A DNA stretch of 64,000 nucleotides, from positions 6,510,001 through 6,574,000 of the forward strand of contig OU612072.1 in NCBI GenBank assembly GCA_914767715.1. Direction: 5' to 3'. The notes beneath the pieces were generated by a model. It was given only the letters and a program-made list of their open reading frames with translations, was not told the DNA's origin and did not search any database. Positions 24,660 to 37,200 of the stretch are shown piece by piece; the stretch's first letter is position 1, and each line of letters opens with the position of its first letter. A program made the position numbers and the translations under genes. This DNA is from Membranipora membranacea (taxonomy: Eukaryota; Bryozoa; Gymnolaemata; Cheilostomatida; Membraniporidae).

Positions 24660-26991
24660 GTTCTAGATTGAATAGATTAGGGGACCCTATCACCACCCTC
24701 GGCCACTCTAATCCTAACATATATACAGTTATTACTAAGGAAGTTACTAGACTCGACATCAGACTGCAGAGCAAACTGAGGACAATCGCTGGCTATGTTC
24801 ATCTCTGTCTGGGGTTTTCTAAATGAAGAGCTGTCAGGGTCAGGCTGTAAGAAGAAAGGTGGTTTCAACTTTCAAACCTCCTTTGTGTAAGAGTAAGATA
24901 TATCTCACCATTAAAAGTATTACAAGCTGTTACCTAAATATGTCATTGAAGAATTGATATGTCATATACTTATGATACATATAGAAGAGATCAAATGCTT
25001 TTACATAATTATGGCAGTATCAATGAAATAGCGGGAGCTTCAAGTTGTTGTCAACTCTGCCATCGAGTACTGCTACCTACCAAATCGGTATCATGAACGT
25101 ACAAAAAACAACATTATGCCTGCTACGTAGGGATGGGGATATCGCAGAATATTTAAATAGCTGGAGAAATATGCCTAGATACCTCAGTGAATATTTGTAA
25201 ATAAAAGCCACAGATTTATTATTCTAGTAATCTCAATATACTGTAGATTTAATATATCATAAAGACTTACCATAAAACTCTCATGTTTGCTGAGCTGAGG
25301 GTTAGTCGGGCAGAGTAGAGTGAATGTCACTCTTTGTTGAAATGGGAACTGACAAAGCTCATCAAAATCTCCTCTCATCAACACAAAGAATAAACTCAAA
25401 CATTTGTTCCTTCCGAGCCCATCTCCATTCAAGTATGCCTATAAAAATGTATTTCATACCATGAAACCAGGGTTGTTTAATAATTGGTAGTTGTGTCCTT
25501 AATGTCAAAGAGGAGTTAACTCCATTGTAAAAGCTACTTTTTTGCTAAACAAGGGAGTTTCAGACAAACTAAAAACTCGCTCAATAAGAATATAATGACA
25601 TAGGGTTACTGTAAGATTTGACATGATCCTAGCACACAGGAGGTTGAATTCCGCAAGCATGGTCCTCATTCTCTTGTAGCAGGCTTTGTGTCCCAAACTC
25701 CCAGTGACAGTGAGGAGAGTTGTGTGAAAGTATTCAAGAAATGAACCTATTGAGCGACAGACTAGAAGTTCTTACCCGGCAGCACATTTTATATCCAAAC
25801 TTAGATGAGTAGAAGGGAGGACTGTATATAGACATCTGTCTTCCTCTGACAGCGTCAGCTTTTCTTACTTTGTAATCCTTTATTTTCCAGATGAACGTTC
25901 CGTCATCAGAGCCAATCTCAGTATTCTAAAATAAAAGAAAGGACTTATCGTTCATCTATAGACAGAACTATGTATGATAGGAGCCGGTGATGGTGGAAGT
26001 CCTAACTCTGCTGCGCCTATATCAACAACTTTGACATCATAGTTGCCACCTTATATCATACCTTTTTAACACTTGGCTTTTGTACCCACTTTACGGTGAT
26101 GCTCAGTAGGATCGAAAGAGACGCCATAACGGCCCCTTCATCTTAGCTATAACAAATCATTGCTGGTAAAACATGAAACCGTCCCCAATAATGATAACTG
26201 TATAGTGAAAATTCTAATCATTACTGATGCATACTCAAATTACTATGCTACAAACAAATCAACACTACCATATTGCCGATCAACAGAGCCCAAGGTCAGA
26301 CGGCAATCCAACTATCGGATGAATCGGATGAAACTTTGGATATCACATATTCTCAAATTTATCTCAGCCAAACAAATGATTGAGTTAGCTACACACTGAT
26401 ATAGGATATAGGACCAAGTCAGCGAGTAAAGAAATGAGAAAACGTGATGCTGACATACCCTCATTCTGGTCTCCATATCACTGAGTTTATCGCTGTGTCT
26501 CCTTATATTCTGTGTATGAGAATCTATGACCATCACTCTGTCTGTTATACGAAAAAATACATATACAATAATACAATAATAAAATCATAACAAAATAATA
26601 TAATACAATCGTCAATAGTCATTGAGATTAGCTGACCAATCATTCAGTGATGTTGGATGTAGTATGAGCCGCCCAGACTCTTGCTACCCGCCCCTGGCCA
26701 GGGATGCAATGAATCTCATGAGTCAACATCTAGCACACAAAGTTGTTATAGAGTAATTAGTGATTAGTTATTAGATTTTTGAGAATGCTAATTCTGTCAA
26801 ATGTATGGATATGAAAGGAAAGCAACCAACCAACATATCAAGAGAAAAAGTTTATCAATCATTATTAGGCACACAATGGTTGTCTCTTTCAACAAAAACC
26901 TAGAAACCTTTCACTGATAGGCCTACCAATGTTTGACATAGAAACATCCCAATCTAATAGCAATTACGAGTAAATACTATTGTTTAGCTAG

Positions 26992-27407
26992 TATGGAGGT
27001 GAGCTTACGCTAGCTAGCATGGAGGTGACCTAACGTCAGCCAGCACGGAGGCGACCTAACGCCAGCTAGCACGGAGGCGACCCAACGCCAGCCAGCACGG
27101 AGGCGACCTCACGCCAGCCAGCATGCAGGCGACCTAACGCCAGCCAGCATGAAGGCGACCTAACGCCAGCCAGCACGGAGGAGACCTAACGCCAGCCAGC
27201 ATGGAGGCGACCTAACGCCAGCCAGCACGGAGGCGAGCCAACGCCAGCCAGCACGGAGGCGAGCCCACGCCAGCCAGCACGGAGGCGAGCCCACGCCAGC
27301 CAGCATGGAGGCGACCCAACGCCAGCCAGCATCGAGGCGACCCAACGCCAGCCAGCATGGAGGCGACCTAACGCTAGCTAATATTGAGGTGACCTAATGT
27401 TAGCTAG
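26992..27407 (+). repeat. 26-bp intronic minisatellite, 16 copies (unit 3)
   Basis: Same place and repeat order as unit 1 apart from one unit lost near position 5 and one extra GAGCCCACGCC unit further on. The array is GC-type inside and AT-type at both edges. The exon 8 deletion begins about 45 bp to its right. Confidence 0.95.
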
Positions 27408-30054
27408 TAACAATTTCAGCAAGCTAATTTGGGGAGTTTGTATGTCTATATAATCTTATTACCAATCATCTCCACTTGTGTCGAGTTATTGGACACAGTA
27501 TTCATAGCATTAACAAGATGATCAGAGTTTGTGTCTGATGTGTCAATTTTCTTCTGTAATGTTTTCACTTCCATCGAAATGTTCGCTGTAGCTTTCTATA
27601 AAATAAATAAGCGAGATAATGTGTGATTAATAAGCATGTAGTATGAAGGTCAAGGGAAGTCATAGTCATAGGCGGAGTGGGAAATCCAATGACTCAAAAA
27701 GGAATAAATTCTAAACTGTCACATTTGTGCGCATTCTCGTTTGGCAACACTGTTATAAGGCACAGGCTATTCAATCAGTTATATTTATACAGGTCAACAA
27801 TGGGAACTGTTTGAACTATTCAACACAGGGCGGGGAGCGTGGATGCATCTATAGGCTTGATATGATTGCAAAGTTTATATGTTCCTACATATTTTTTGTA
27901 CACAAATAGTAGTCCAGGCCAAGCATTTCCATCATTAGATTTTCACAAGAGTAGTTAGAGCGACAATTGCTAATACTTGGCATAGAAAATAACTTTGATG
28001 CTTGTATTCATATCAGGACACAAATTCCAAACTCTACCTGATGTGTTCTGTCCTCCAGGATAAAAGTATAAATTTTCATGAAACACTCACCTCTAATGGT
28101 TTGACCTTTTTCAATAGCAGAGTACTGACATCATCCTTGTACTGCAAAACAAATGATGAAGTTATTGTTTTGTAATTACTGTTATTGATTTGTTTTTGTA
28201 TTGGCTGATGAAAAATGATAATTCCGGCTTTTCCATCTACGGTGCAAAGTGATTGTTTCAACACAATTCTTAAATCTCAGTTGTCAATTCAGTTATTAAC
28301 AAATGATTATGTGACAGTACATCAGAATGTTCAGGGCCGTGTGTAGGCAGGTCTTTATAAAGTACAGTAACCTCCTGCTCCAAATTCTGCGTTCAGGCCC
28401 CGACATTGTTTGCAGGTTGAGCTGTTTGCCGAAATGTGGAGAGCTTTAGTGAAGATGTTATGCTGATAGGTTAACAATTGTTTTCATCATCATTGAAAAA
28501 CCCATAAAAAATTTAAAAAGGTTAAGATATGAATATTACTGCTCTCTGATAACCAAAACAACATTTTTTTTCCATTCAAGCTACTATGCATTGGGTTACT
28601 TTGAGGTACATGGTTGCCATGAATAATTGAATAATATAATCAAAACAACTTTGTCAGATGCGCAGCATGATTTTTATTTACCTTATCTTGAGTTTTTCTC
28701 GATTCAGCCTCAATCTCTGCAGCCTTCATAGTTATATACTCCAAGTGTACATCTACCGCGGCTCGGAGATGTGCTCGCATAGCCTCCATATCTCTATGTT
28801 TGAAACCGCAGCTTTCAAAGTAATGGCATCTACCATCATCTATGATTGTGGTACATGAACTACTGACTTTTATATGCATCTTCAACTGTAAATGTAAGAA
28901 GGCAATCATACAGACAATGTTAATATTGTGTCTTTTGGTGTACAACGGTTATTGGCTGTGGGGGGAAATAAAGCAATGGCAGTCAGCAGTAACACCATAC
29001 AGACACATTTATTCCAGCATTGAATGTACTTAGTACTGTATGGATTGGAACAAAGCCGGCCCATTATGGTGTTCAGGAAGGTGATCGCGGCCCGTTGGTG
29101 CTGTGGATTGGAATATGACAGACACAAATACCATTTTCGAAAAGTAAGGTTCACAGGAAATTCATAATATAATATGTGATATAGTATTAGAGTTTTAGTT
29201 AAGTTGAAGACTGTTTTCTGATTGCCAAAGTCCTTTCCACAAATTCCACAAACACTTTCCACAGCATCACAGACGTCAATGTGGCTCTGGAAGAAGAAAT
29301 AAAAAATAATACTTACAAACGATGTACAGTCACTTTGAAAACATTATCGTATGTACAAGGCAATATTCTGTTCATGTAGCACCGGCTTCAATGAAAAGTG
29401 GATCTCCTAAATCACCACGCAATAGTGTACCTTCATATATATTTTCAATCACCTACCCAACGTACCTCTGAGCATGCGATGTTATTTTTTAACTCCATCA
29501 TATATTGCGCGAAGTGATATATTCAAAGAAACGCAAAACAAAAACGAAAAAAACGCAGCCTTCTCTAAGCCAGGCTAAATGTCAAATGAGCCCTGTGCAA
29601 GCCGAATTAAGATTATTTATAGTCAGTGATTTCCTAATCATAAACCTATGATTGTGATAAGCTATTTACATAACCACAATGAAACTGTGCCTATTGATCA
29701 TAGGCAGCGGACTATAAAAATGTGATAGCACTGATAAGACCTTGTCAAAGGTCGAGGAAGAGGGAGTTCATTGCAATGAATAGGAAGAATGATGAATAGG
29801 AATAGGAAGAGGGAGTTCATTGGTCAAACCGATAGGCTGGGAAATCCCATGACTCACTAAAGTCACAAAGTGTGTGGAATAAGGCAGTGCGCCTAAATCA
29901 ATAGTAAGGATAATATTATAATTTCAATCTGTCTAATGTTGAGAGTGTAAATCCAAGTGGCTCTATATGCATATTCCTTAGTGCCACATGATATTGAAAT
30001 CAGTAGCGCTTTTTGAAACAATTGATTGACCGACGATATGTGCCATACCCCTGT

Positions 30055-30618
30055 TGTGCTAAAAATGTGTAAAATGTGGTGAATGGCCGTCCGCCACACT
30101 TCTCTCTAAAAGGGCCAACCGCTTGTGTCAAATACCCATCCGGCAGTGCTTGCTGGCTATCCACTCCCACTGGTATCAATCTTGAAGTGTGACTGTCACA
30201 AACCCTTCCGGATGGTCATATAGCAAAATCTTGATTGCCAAATACTCATCCGGATGGCCGCTTAGCAACTCTTGATTGCCAAATACCCATCCGGATGGGC
30301 TTGGAACAGTAATAGTTTTTGCTGCAACAAACCCATCCGGATGGCCATTTAGCAACTCTTCATTGCCAAATACCCATCCGGATGGGCTTAGAGCAGTGAT
30401 ATTTGCTGTAACCACCCCATCCGGATGGGTCTTTTGCTGGGATGATGAGTGTCCACAACCCATCCTTCTCTGTTGCGAACCCATCCGCCTCTGTCAAATT
30501 TGTGTCCGGACGTGTTTTATTCAACCGGATGCCTATTTGGCATCAGGCGGTTGTCCGACGGCCAACCGGATGCTGGGCGGACAACCGGTGGTTGTCCGCC
30601 CAGCATCATATAAATCAT
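30055..30618 (+). mobile_element. Insertion carrying repeated CCATCCGGATGG palindromes
   Basis: A 564-bp insertion found only in unit 3, flanked by CCCCTGT at 30048-30054 and 30619-30625. Units 1 and 2 have the uninterrupted site. The inside holds at least six sites of the form ATCCGGATGG or close variants within about 240 bp (30196-30432), alternating with GATTGCCAAATAC and AACTCTT blocks. The right end holds a perfect 18-bp hairpin with a 3-base loop (about 30568-30606). The ends are not inverted repeats, so the class is unknown. Confidence 0.6.
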
Positions 30619-32305
30619 CCCCTGTATGATTTAATGGATTTTTTACAATAAAATATTTTCGAAGGATGATATGCATTCCATTGCGATTAAAATTTCCACT
30701 AGTTAGCTGGGGTGAAACATCAACAAACTCCATCTGAGGGAGTTCATTGCTTACACTGTATTTTCTAATAATATGGAGATGACATTGACAACAAAAGGGA
30801 TGTCCAGCTCACAAAAAGGGTGAAAAGTTAATTCCTTCTGTAAGCATTCTACCTCAAACTTTCAGAGCTATGGGGCATCCAGTTATCTGCTTGCGACTCA
30901 AATCACCATAATCTTAGAGAGGCTGGCCTTAATGTCCACATGCAATATTTAATGATAACACAGACACAAACTTAACATCATAGACAAACTATTTATTTGC
31001 AGAAAAGGCAGCAGCAAGCTTTTAAAAATACCATTTTAGACAGATTAAATTATCTAAAGAGCTTGAGAACAACTTCGAAAAGAGTGCATTCAGATATCGG
31101 AATTTTACTGGCATTTGGCTGTCTTCAAACTAGCTATAAGGATGATGTTGAAAATTTTACGGCTGGATCAACAGTTTGTACTTGGCTGAGGCCTCAGAGT
31201 CCCCACAATACAAAAAATTGCCCTAATGCCTGAGTCTAATGGGGAGTTTGATTGGCTGCCAGCGCTTTATCCGATGTATCTACTTATTTGTTTGAGGTTG
31301 AGAGAACTGTGTCTCAAGTTGGAAATACAGTACATAGCAGAGCATGATGGGGTCATATAACTGCTCTAAAGCTAATTTATCAGTCTATTCATTGCTCTTT
31401 AGATCGGTTTGTCAGGGAGGTGTTCTTATAAGAATGAGCGATGCTTATTAGAGTAAATTATCAATCGGTCAAAATCCTCGCTTATCTGGTCCTTCAATTA
31501 GACAAATTCGTTCCCAAATTGTTCACCCAGAATGTTCCTAGTCCCATCAAACCCCCTCTCCCTAGAGGGTCTTGCTCACTAAGCTAGAAGCAGTCACAAT
31601 TTTGGCAGTTTTTCATAAAAAACTCAACCGGTTTGCAGTTTGGGAAGATAACTCCAATTTGTAAAAGTATATATCATTGGGGATATAACCTTAGCTTCGG
31701 TTTTAGTCGGCTTCTTTTTGATTTTCAGAAGCAGAAAAAATTGGAGGATGACAATTCATAAAAGCCAGCATCCCGCGGGTTCAAAATCTCACCAAATCAT
31801 CCTTCTCTTTTTTTCATTTTTTTATTGAGAATACACATGCTTACCACAAGTTCGCCTCGTAACATGTCTCTCTGACAGTATTGGCACCTCACAGGTACAA
31901 AGTTACAGTCCTACTCTTCATGGATTGCCCTTTGTGACTCAGGAAACATTATATTTTTCCAATAAAGTCTGGTAACTTTTTGTGACATCAACAGCAAACA
32001 TCCGATATAGCTTGAAGAAAAAATTTGGAACTATTCTCTTGGTTAGAATCTAGAATGTATGAAGTTGTCTCACCACTGTTGAATCAATGACAGTTCAGTA
32101 AGTCAACAAATTTTCAGACTGATCTTAAAGTGAATCTCACCTATAAAACTTTTGTCTCAATTTCTTAAAAAAAGACAAAAGCGGACATGGGCAGGGGAAA
32201 GAAAATTGATTATTAATAATCAATGTAAAATCCTATAGCTACTGTGCATGAAATTTTACATGGATTGTTAATCAATTTTAGTACAACTTTTTATATTCGA
32301 GATTA

Positions 32306-32443
32306 GTTTAAGCGCTCCAACGGTTGCGGGATGCTGGTAGAGGCATGCATTATCAACCACTTTCCTAACCTTACCCAACAATAGGAAAGTGGTTGATAAT
32401 GAAATGCCTCTACCAGCATCCCGCCACTGTATGAGCGCTTAAA
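32306..32443 (+). mobile_element. Foldback miniature element (GTTTAAGCGCT ends), unit 3
   Basis: The same element and position as the unit 2 copy. The arms match better here (GTGGTTGATAATGAAATGCC is complete), so this copy is closer to the ancestral form. Confidence 0.65.
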
Positions 32444-32834
32444 TTAAGTCGAGATATTCATGTCCACATTCTGAAAAGACAGATTTTGTAAAAAAAACTG
32501 GGGGGACACTCGATTTTTAGCTTGTTAATATTGTCATTGCAATGATGTGAGCTCCGCCCTTACGTCATCCTAAAGGAGGGATTCCCTAATAAAAGGTTTT
32601 CTAACAAATAAAGTCAGCACTACTGTTTTAGGACATTATTCACCACAGAGATTTGGAACTTGGACCAATGGATGTAAAAAGGCATGGAGAAACCATATAT
32701 TATGTGGTTAGATTTATTCTCAGGGATCTCCCAAACACACAATCCTTTTTTTTAAGTATTGCACGTCAATACTAAATGTTGTGAATAAAAAAAACAATCG
32801 GGGCGTTTACGAAACAGACAGCTCATTATCTTAC

Positions 32835-32958
32835 AGGTAATTTTCTCCATGTTGGAGTTGCTGGACATCTGTATTTATTCTCTGTTACGACAGTAGCACT
32901 TCTTTTTTAACAAAACTCTCTGTACCGAAGCATCAGGAGTGATATCATCTAACTTCAG
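32835..32958 (-). pseudogene. Remnant of TRAF exon 3 (unit 3)
   Basis: This is the same truncated exon 3 piece as in unit 2, with the same 5' break point and the same 4-bp insertion (around 32871-32879). Both copies therefore descend from one already broken ancestor. Confidence 0.85.
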
Positions 32959-34127
32959 AGCTCAATAAATTCTGTTTCAAATCACAATCAATTTTCCCAA
33001 TTGGTATAAATCTTTATATCTTTTATATGGAGTAGGCCTACCCTGCTATGACAAGCACTGCTTTGTTAGGTTGAGGGTAAATTGAACCCGTAAAAAAACT
33101 TGTAAGGCTTATGACACAAAACTTGGGCCTACATTGTTGAACTCCTTTACTGAGGTGCAAAGCATCAACTGTACACAAAGAGACAGGTAGAAACAGATGA
33201 CTGTGCTCAAACTCAGAGCTAATCGTACTTTATGCTTTATTTAATATAACTTTGAAAATTCAATGATATAATGCCATCACGAAACAAAAAGTGACAGGGA
33301 TTGATAAACAGTAAATCTCGGGATTAATAGATAAGCGTTGAAGGATTTGGGGAATATAACAGTAATGTTTACAAGCAGTATTAATCATAATCATCACAAG
33401 AAAAAAAGTGAATCAGTATACTTTTAGTTGTTGTAGACATGAGGACGATGAAACCATGTTGTGCAAGTGGAAACTGGTTAGGCATATTGAAGAATCTGCA
33501 ATCTCACCACCTGGAGATTACTAATGGGCCAGGGTGCCCTTCTCCAGAGTCCTGGTTGAGTAAGTTTATCTCAAACCTTGGAGAGCAGGTGGCTCTATCT
33601 TTGTTGGCAAATTTGGTGGTCAATAAGAATTGCAGGCGATGAAAGGGGCAATAAACAAAGTTTAAAACTTCAAACTTACAAGCTGAGGAGAGATAGCCTA
33701 GTCACACTGCTTTTGATCTTTTGGTAAAAAAAGAACAATTATAACCGATGAGATGTGTGACAGGGCAAAGGGAGAGTGTGTCAAAACTTTAGCTGGGACA
33801 TGTGAAATCAAGAAAGAACATCATCGGCCGTTGACGAAATAAAAAAATGATCAGTCATGAGGTGTTAATAATAATAATAATATGATAATGTTGATAAGCA
33901 AGCTACAACTAAATATTGTTCCATGTGCAACAGAAACTATTCAGGTAAGGAAATAATCGCTCTACACATAATTTGTAATACAAGAGGTGTACTCAGTAAA
34001 TGTGTATTCTGTCTAGTATTAGTAGGACTGTTCTATCTCGTGTGGAAATAAGTAATTATTTTATTGGCCAAAATATATATAAGTCGAACAAAATTGCAAA
34101 GTTAAACTTAGCTGGTCTTGTTCTAGA

Positions 34128-34207
34128 CACAGCCAGCCCTTAAAAGCGTTCGGGATGGCAATGGCGGCCGCCATCGTCAGCCCGAACGCTTTTAAGGGCT
34201 GGCTGTG
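34128..34207 (+). mobile_element. 80-bp palindromic hAT-like miniature element (unit 4)
   Basis: The same element at the same site as in unit 3, with one base different in the centre. Target duplications are at 34120-34127 and 34208-34215. It lies in the 3' UTR of the complete TRAF gene, where the RNA could form a hairpin of about 38 base pairs. Confidence 0.85.
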
Positions 34208-34224
34208 GTTCTAGATTGAAAAGA

Positions 34225-37200
34225 TTAGGGGACCCTATCACCACCCTCGGCCACTCTAATCCTAACATATATACAGTTATTACTAAGGAAGTTACTAGAC
34301 TCGACATCAGACTGCAGAGCAAACTGAGGACATCCGCTGGCTATGTTCATCTCTGTCTGGGGTTTTCTAAATGAAGAGCTGTCAGGGTCAGGCTGTAAGA
34401 AGAAAGGTGGTTTCAACTTTCAAACCTCCTTTGTGTAAGAGTAAGATATATCTCACCATTAAAAGTATTACAAGCTGTTACCTAAATATGTCATTGAAGA
34501 ATTGATATGTCATATACTTATGATACATATAGAAGAGATCAAATGCTTTTACATAATTATGGCAGTATCAATGAAATAGCGGGAGCTTCAAGTTGTTGTC
34601 AACTTTGCCATCGAGTACTGCTACCTACCAAATTGGTATCATGAGCGTACAAAACACAACATTATGCCTGCTATGTAGGGGATATCGCAGAATATTTAAA
34701 TAGCTGGAGAAATATGCCTAGATACCTCAGTGAATATTTGTAAATAAAAGCCACAGATTTATTATTCTAGTAAACTCAATATACTGTAGATTTAATATAT
34801 CATACAGACTTACCATAAAACTCTCATGTTTGCTGAGCTGAGGGTTAGTCGGGCAGAGTAGAGTGAATGTCACTCTCTGTTGGAATGGGAACTGGCAGAG
34901 TTCATCAAAATCTCCTCTCATCAACACAAAGAATAAACTCAAACATTTGTTCCTTCCGAGCCCATCTCCATTCAAGTATGCCTATAAAAATGTATTTCAT
35001 ACCATGAAACCAGGGTTGTTTAGTAATTGGTAGTTGTGTCCTTAATGTCAAAGAGGAGTTAACTCCATTGTAAAAGCTACTTTTTTGCTAAACAAGGGAG
35101 TTTCAGACAAACTAAAAACTCGCTCAATAAGAATATAATGACATAGGGTTACTGTAAGATTTGACATGATCCTGGCATACAGGAGGTTGAATTCCGCAAG
35201 CATGGTCCTCATTCTCTTGTAGCAGGCTTTGTGTCCCAAACTACCAGTGACAGTGAGGAGAGTTGTGTGAAAGTATTCAAGAAATGAACCTATTGAGCGA
35301 CAGACTAGAAGTTCTTACCCGGCAGCACATTTTATATCCAAACTTAGATGAGTAGAAGGGAGGACTGTATATAGACATCTGTCTTCCTCTGACAGCGTCA
35401 GCTTTTCTTACTTTGTAATCCTTTATTTTCCAGATGAACGTTCCGTCATCAGAGCCAATCTCGGTATTCTAAAATAAAAGAAAGGACTTATCTTTCATCT
35501 ATAGACAGAACTATGTATGATAGGAGCCGGTGATGGTGGAAGTCCTAACTCTGCTGCGCCTATATCAACAACTTTGACATCATAGTTGCCACCTTATATC
35601 ATACCTTTTTAACACTTGGCTTTTGTACCCATTTTAGGGTGATGCTCAGTAGGATCGAAAGAGACGCCATAACGGCCCCTTCATTTTAGCTATAACAAAT
35701 CATTGCCGGTAAAACATGAAACTGTCCCCAATAATGATAACTGTATAGTGAACATTCTAATCATTACTGATGCATACTCAAATTACTGTGCTACAAACAA
35801 ATCAACACTACCATATTGCCGATCAACAGAGCCCAAGGTCAGACGGCAATCCAACTATCGGATGAATCGGATGAAACTTTGGATATCACATATTCTCAAA
35901 TATATCTCAGCCAAACAAATGATTGAGTTAGCTACACACTGATATAGGACCAAGTCAGCGAGTAAAGAAATGAGAAAACGTGATGCTGACGTACCCTCAT
36001 TCTGGTCTCCATATCACTGAGTTTATCGCTGTGTCTCCTTATATTCTGTGTATGAGAATCTATAACCATCACTCTGTCTGTAATACAAATAAATACATAT
36101 ACAATAATATAATAATAAAATCATAACAAAATAATATAATACAATTGTCAATAGTCATTGAGATTAGCTGACCAATCATTCAGTGATGTTGGATGTAGTA
36201 TGAGCCGCCCAGACTCTTGCTCCCCGCCCCTGGCCAGGGATGCAATGAATCTCATGAGTCAACATCTAGCACACAAAGATGTTATAGAGTAATTAGTGAT
36301 TAGTAATTAGATTTTTGAGAATGCTAATTCTGTCAAATGTATGGATATGAAAAGAAAGCAACCAACCAACATATCAAGAGAAAAAGTTTATCAATCGTTA
36401 TTAGGCACACAATGGTTGTCTCTTTCAACAAAAACCTAGAAACCTTTCACTGATAGGACTACCAATGTCTGACATAGAAACATCCCAATCTAATAGCAAT
36501 TACGAGTAAATACTATTGTTTAGCTAGTATGGAGGTGACCTAATGTTAGCTAGTATGGAGGTGACCTAATGTTAGCTAGTATGGAGGTGACCTAATGTTA
36601 GCTAGTATGGAGGTGACCTAATGTTAGCTAGTATGGAGGTGACCTAATGTTAGCTAGTATGGAGGTGACCTAATGTTAGCTAGCAACAATTTCAGCAATA
36701 TGTCTATATAATTAGAGATTTGGTCAATGTTAGGTAGCCGTGAATTTCGCTATTTCAAGCCAGTGCGAAATCGTGAACCTTTCACCCTGCAAATACTTCA
36801 CTCCTCTAGGGTTGAAGCTATCCCCAACACATTGCCATTGCATGGATAATAAAATGATGAGTTAGCTGTACATACCGAGTCCGGAGTCTTTGATCTGTTT
36901 CTCTATGATGCCGATCTTATTACCGATCATCTCCACTTGTGTCGAGTTATTGGACACAGTATTCATAGCATTAACAAGATGATCAGAGTTTGTGTCTGAT
37001 GTGTCAATTTTCTTCTGTAATGTTTTCACTTCCATCGAAATGTTCGCTGTAGCTTTCTATGAAATAAATAAGCGAGATAATGTGTGATTAATAAGCATGT
37101 AGTATAAACATGAAGGGATAGTATAATGGCAGAGTGGGAAATCCAATGACTCAAAAACAATATAAAATTCTAAACTGTCACACTTGTGCGCATTCTCGTT

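Larger units (their letters stand above)
24677..31952 (-). pseudogene. TRAF-family tandem copy, broken (unit 3)
   Basis: This copy is homologous to exons 4-12 of the complete gene upstream. Recognisable exons: 31845-31952 (half of exon 4), 29212-29286, 28682-28885, 28091-28141, 27453-27595 (exon 8, truncated), 26459-26541, 25776-25925, 25271-25438, 24677-24844. The lesions are all visible directly. The 5' half of exon 4 and its acceptor are deleted. A TAG replaces a Lys codon at 31911-31913. Four bases missing at the exon 5 donor turn GTGAGT into GTCTTC. About 200 bp is deleted across the end of exon 8, removing its donor and leading to an in-frame stop. In the MATH domain the usual NIASGCP reads NIASDCP. 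Exons 6, 7 and 9-12 still have intact frames and splice sites. A truncated product from an internal promoter cannot be excluded. Confidence 0.85.

Noticed and set aside
27160-27345. Minus-strand frame GWRWVASMLAGV repeats
   Set aside because: Translation of the 26-bp minisatellite inside an intron; not a gene.
30276-30629. 117-codon plus-strand frame with HPDGLG/HPSGW repeats, and minus-strand counterpart
   Set aside because: The peptide repeats are simply translations of the CCATCCGGATGG array, open in several frames because of repeat periodicity.
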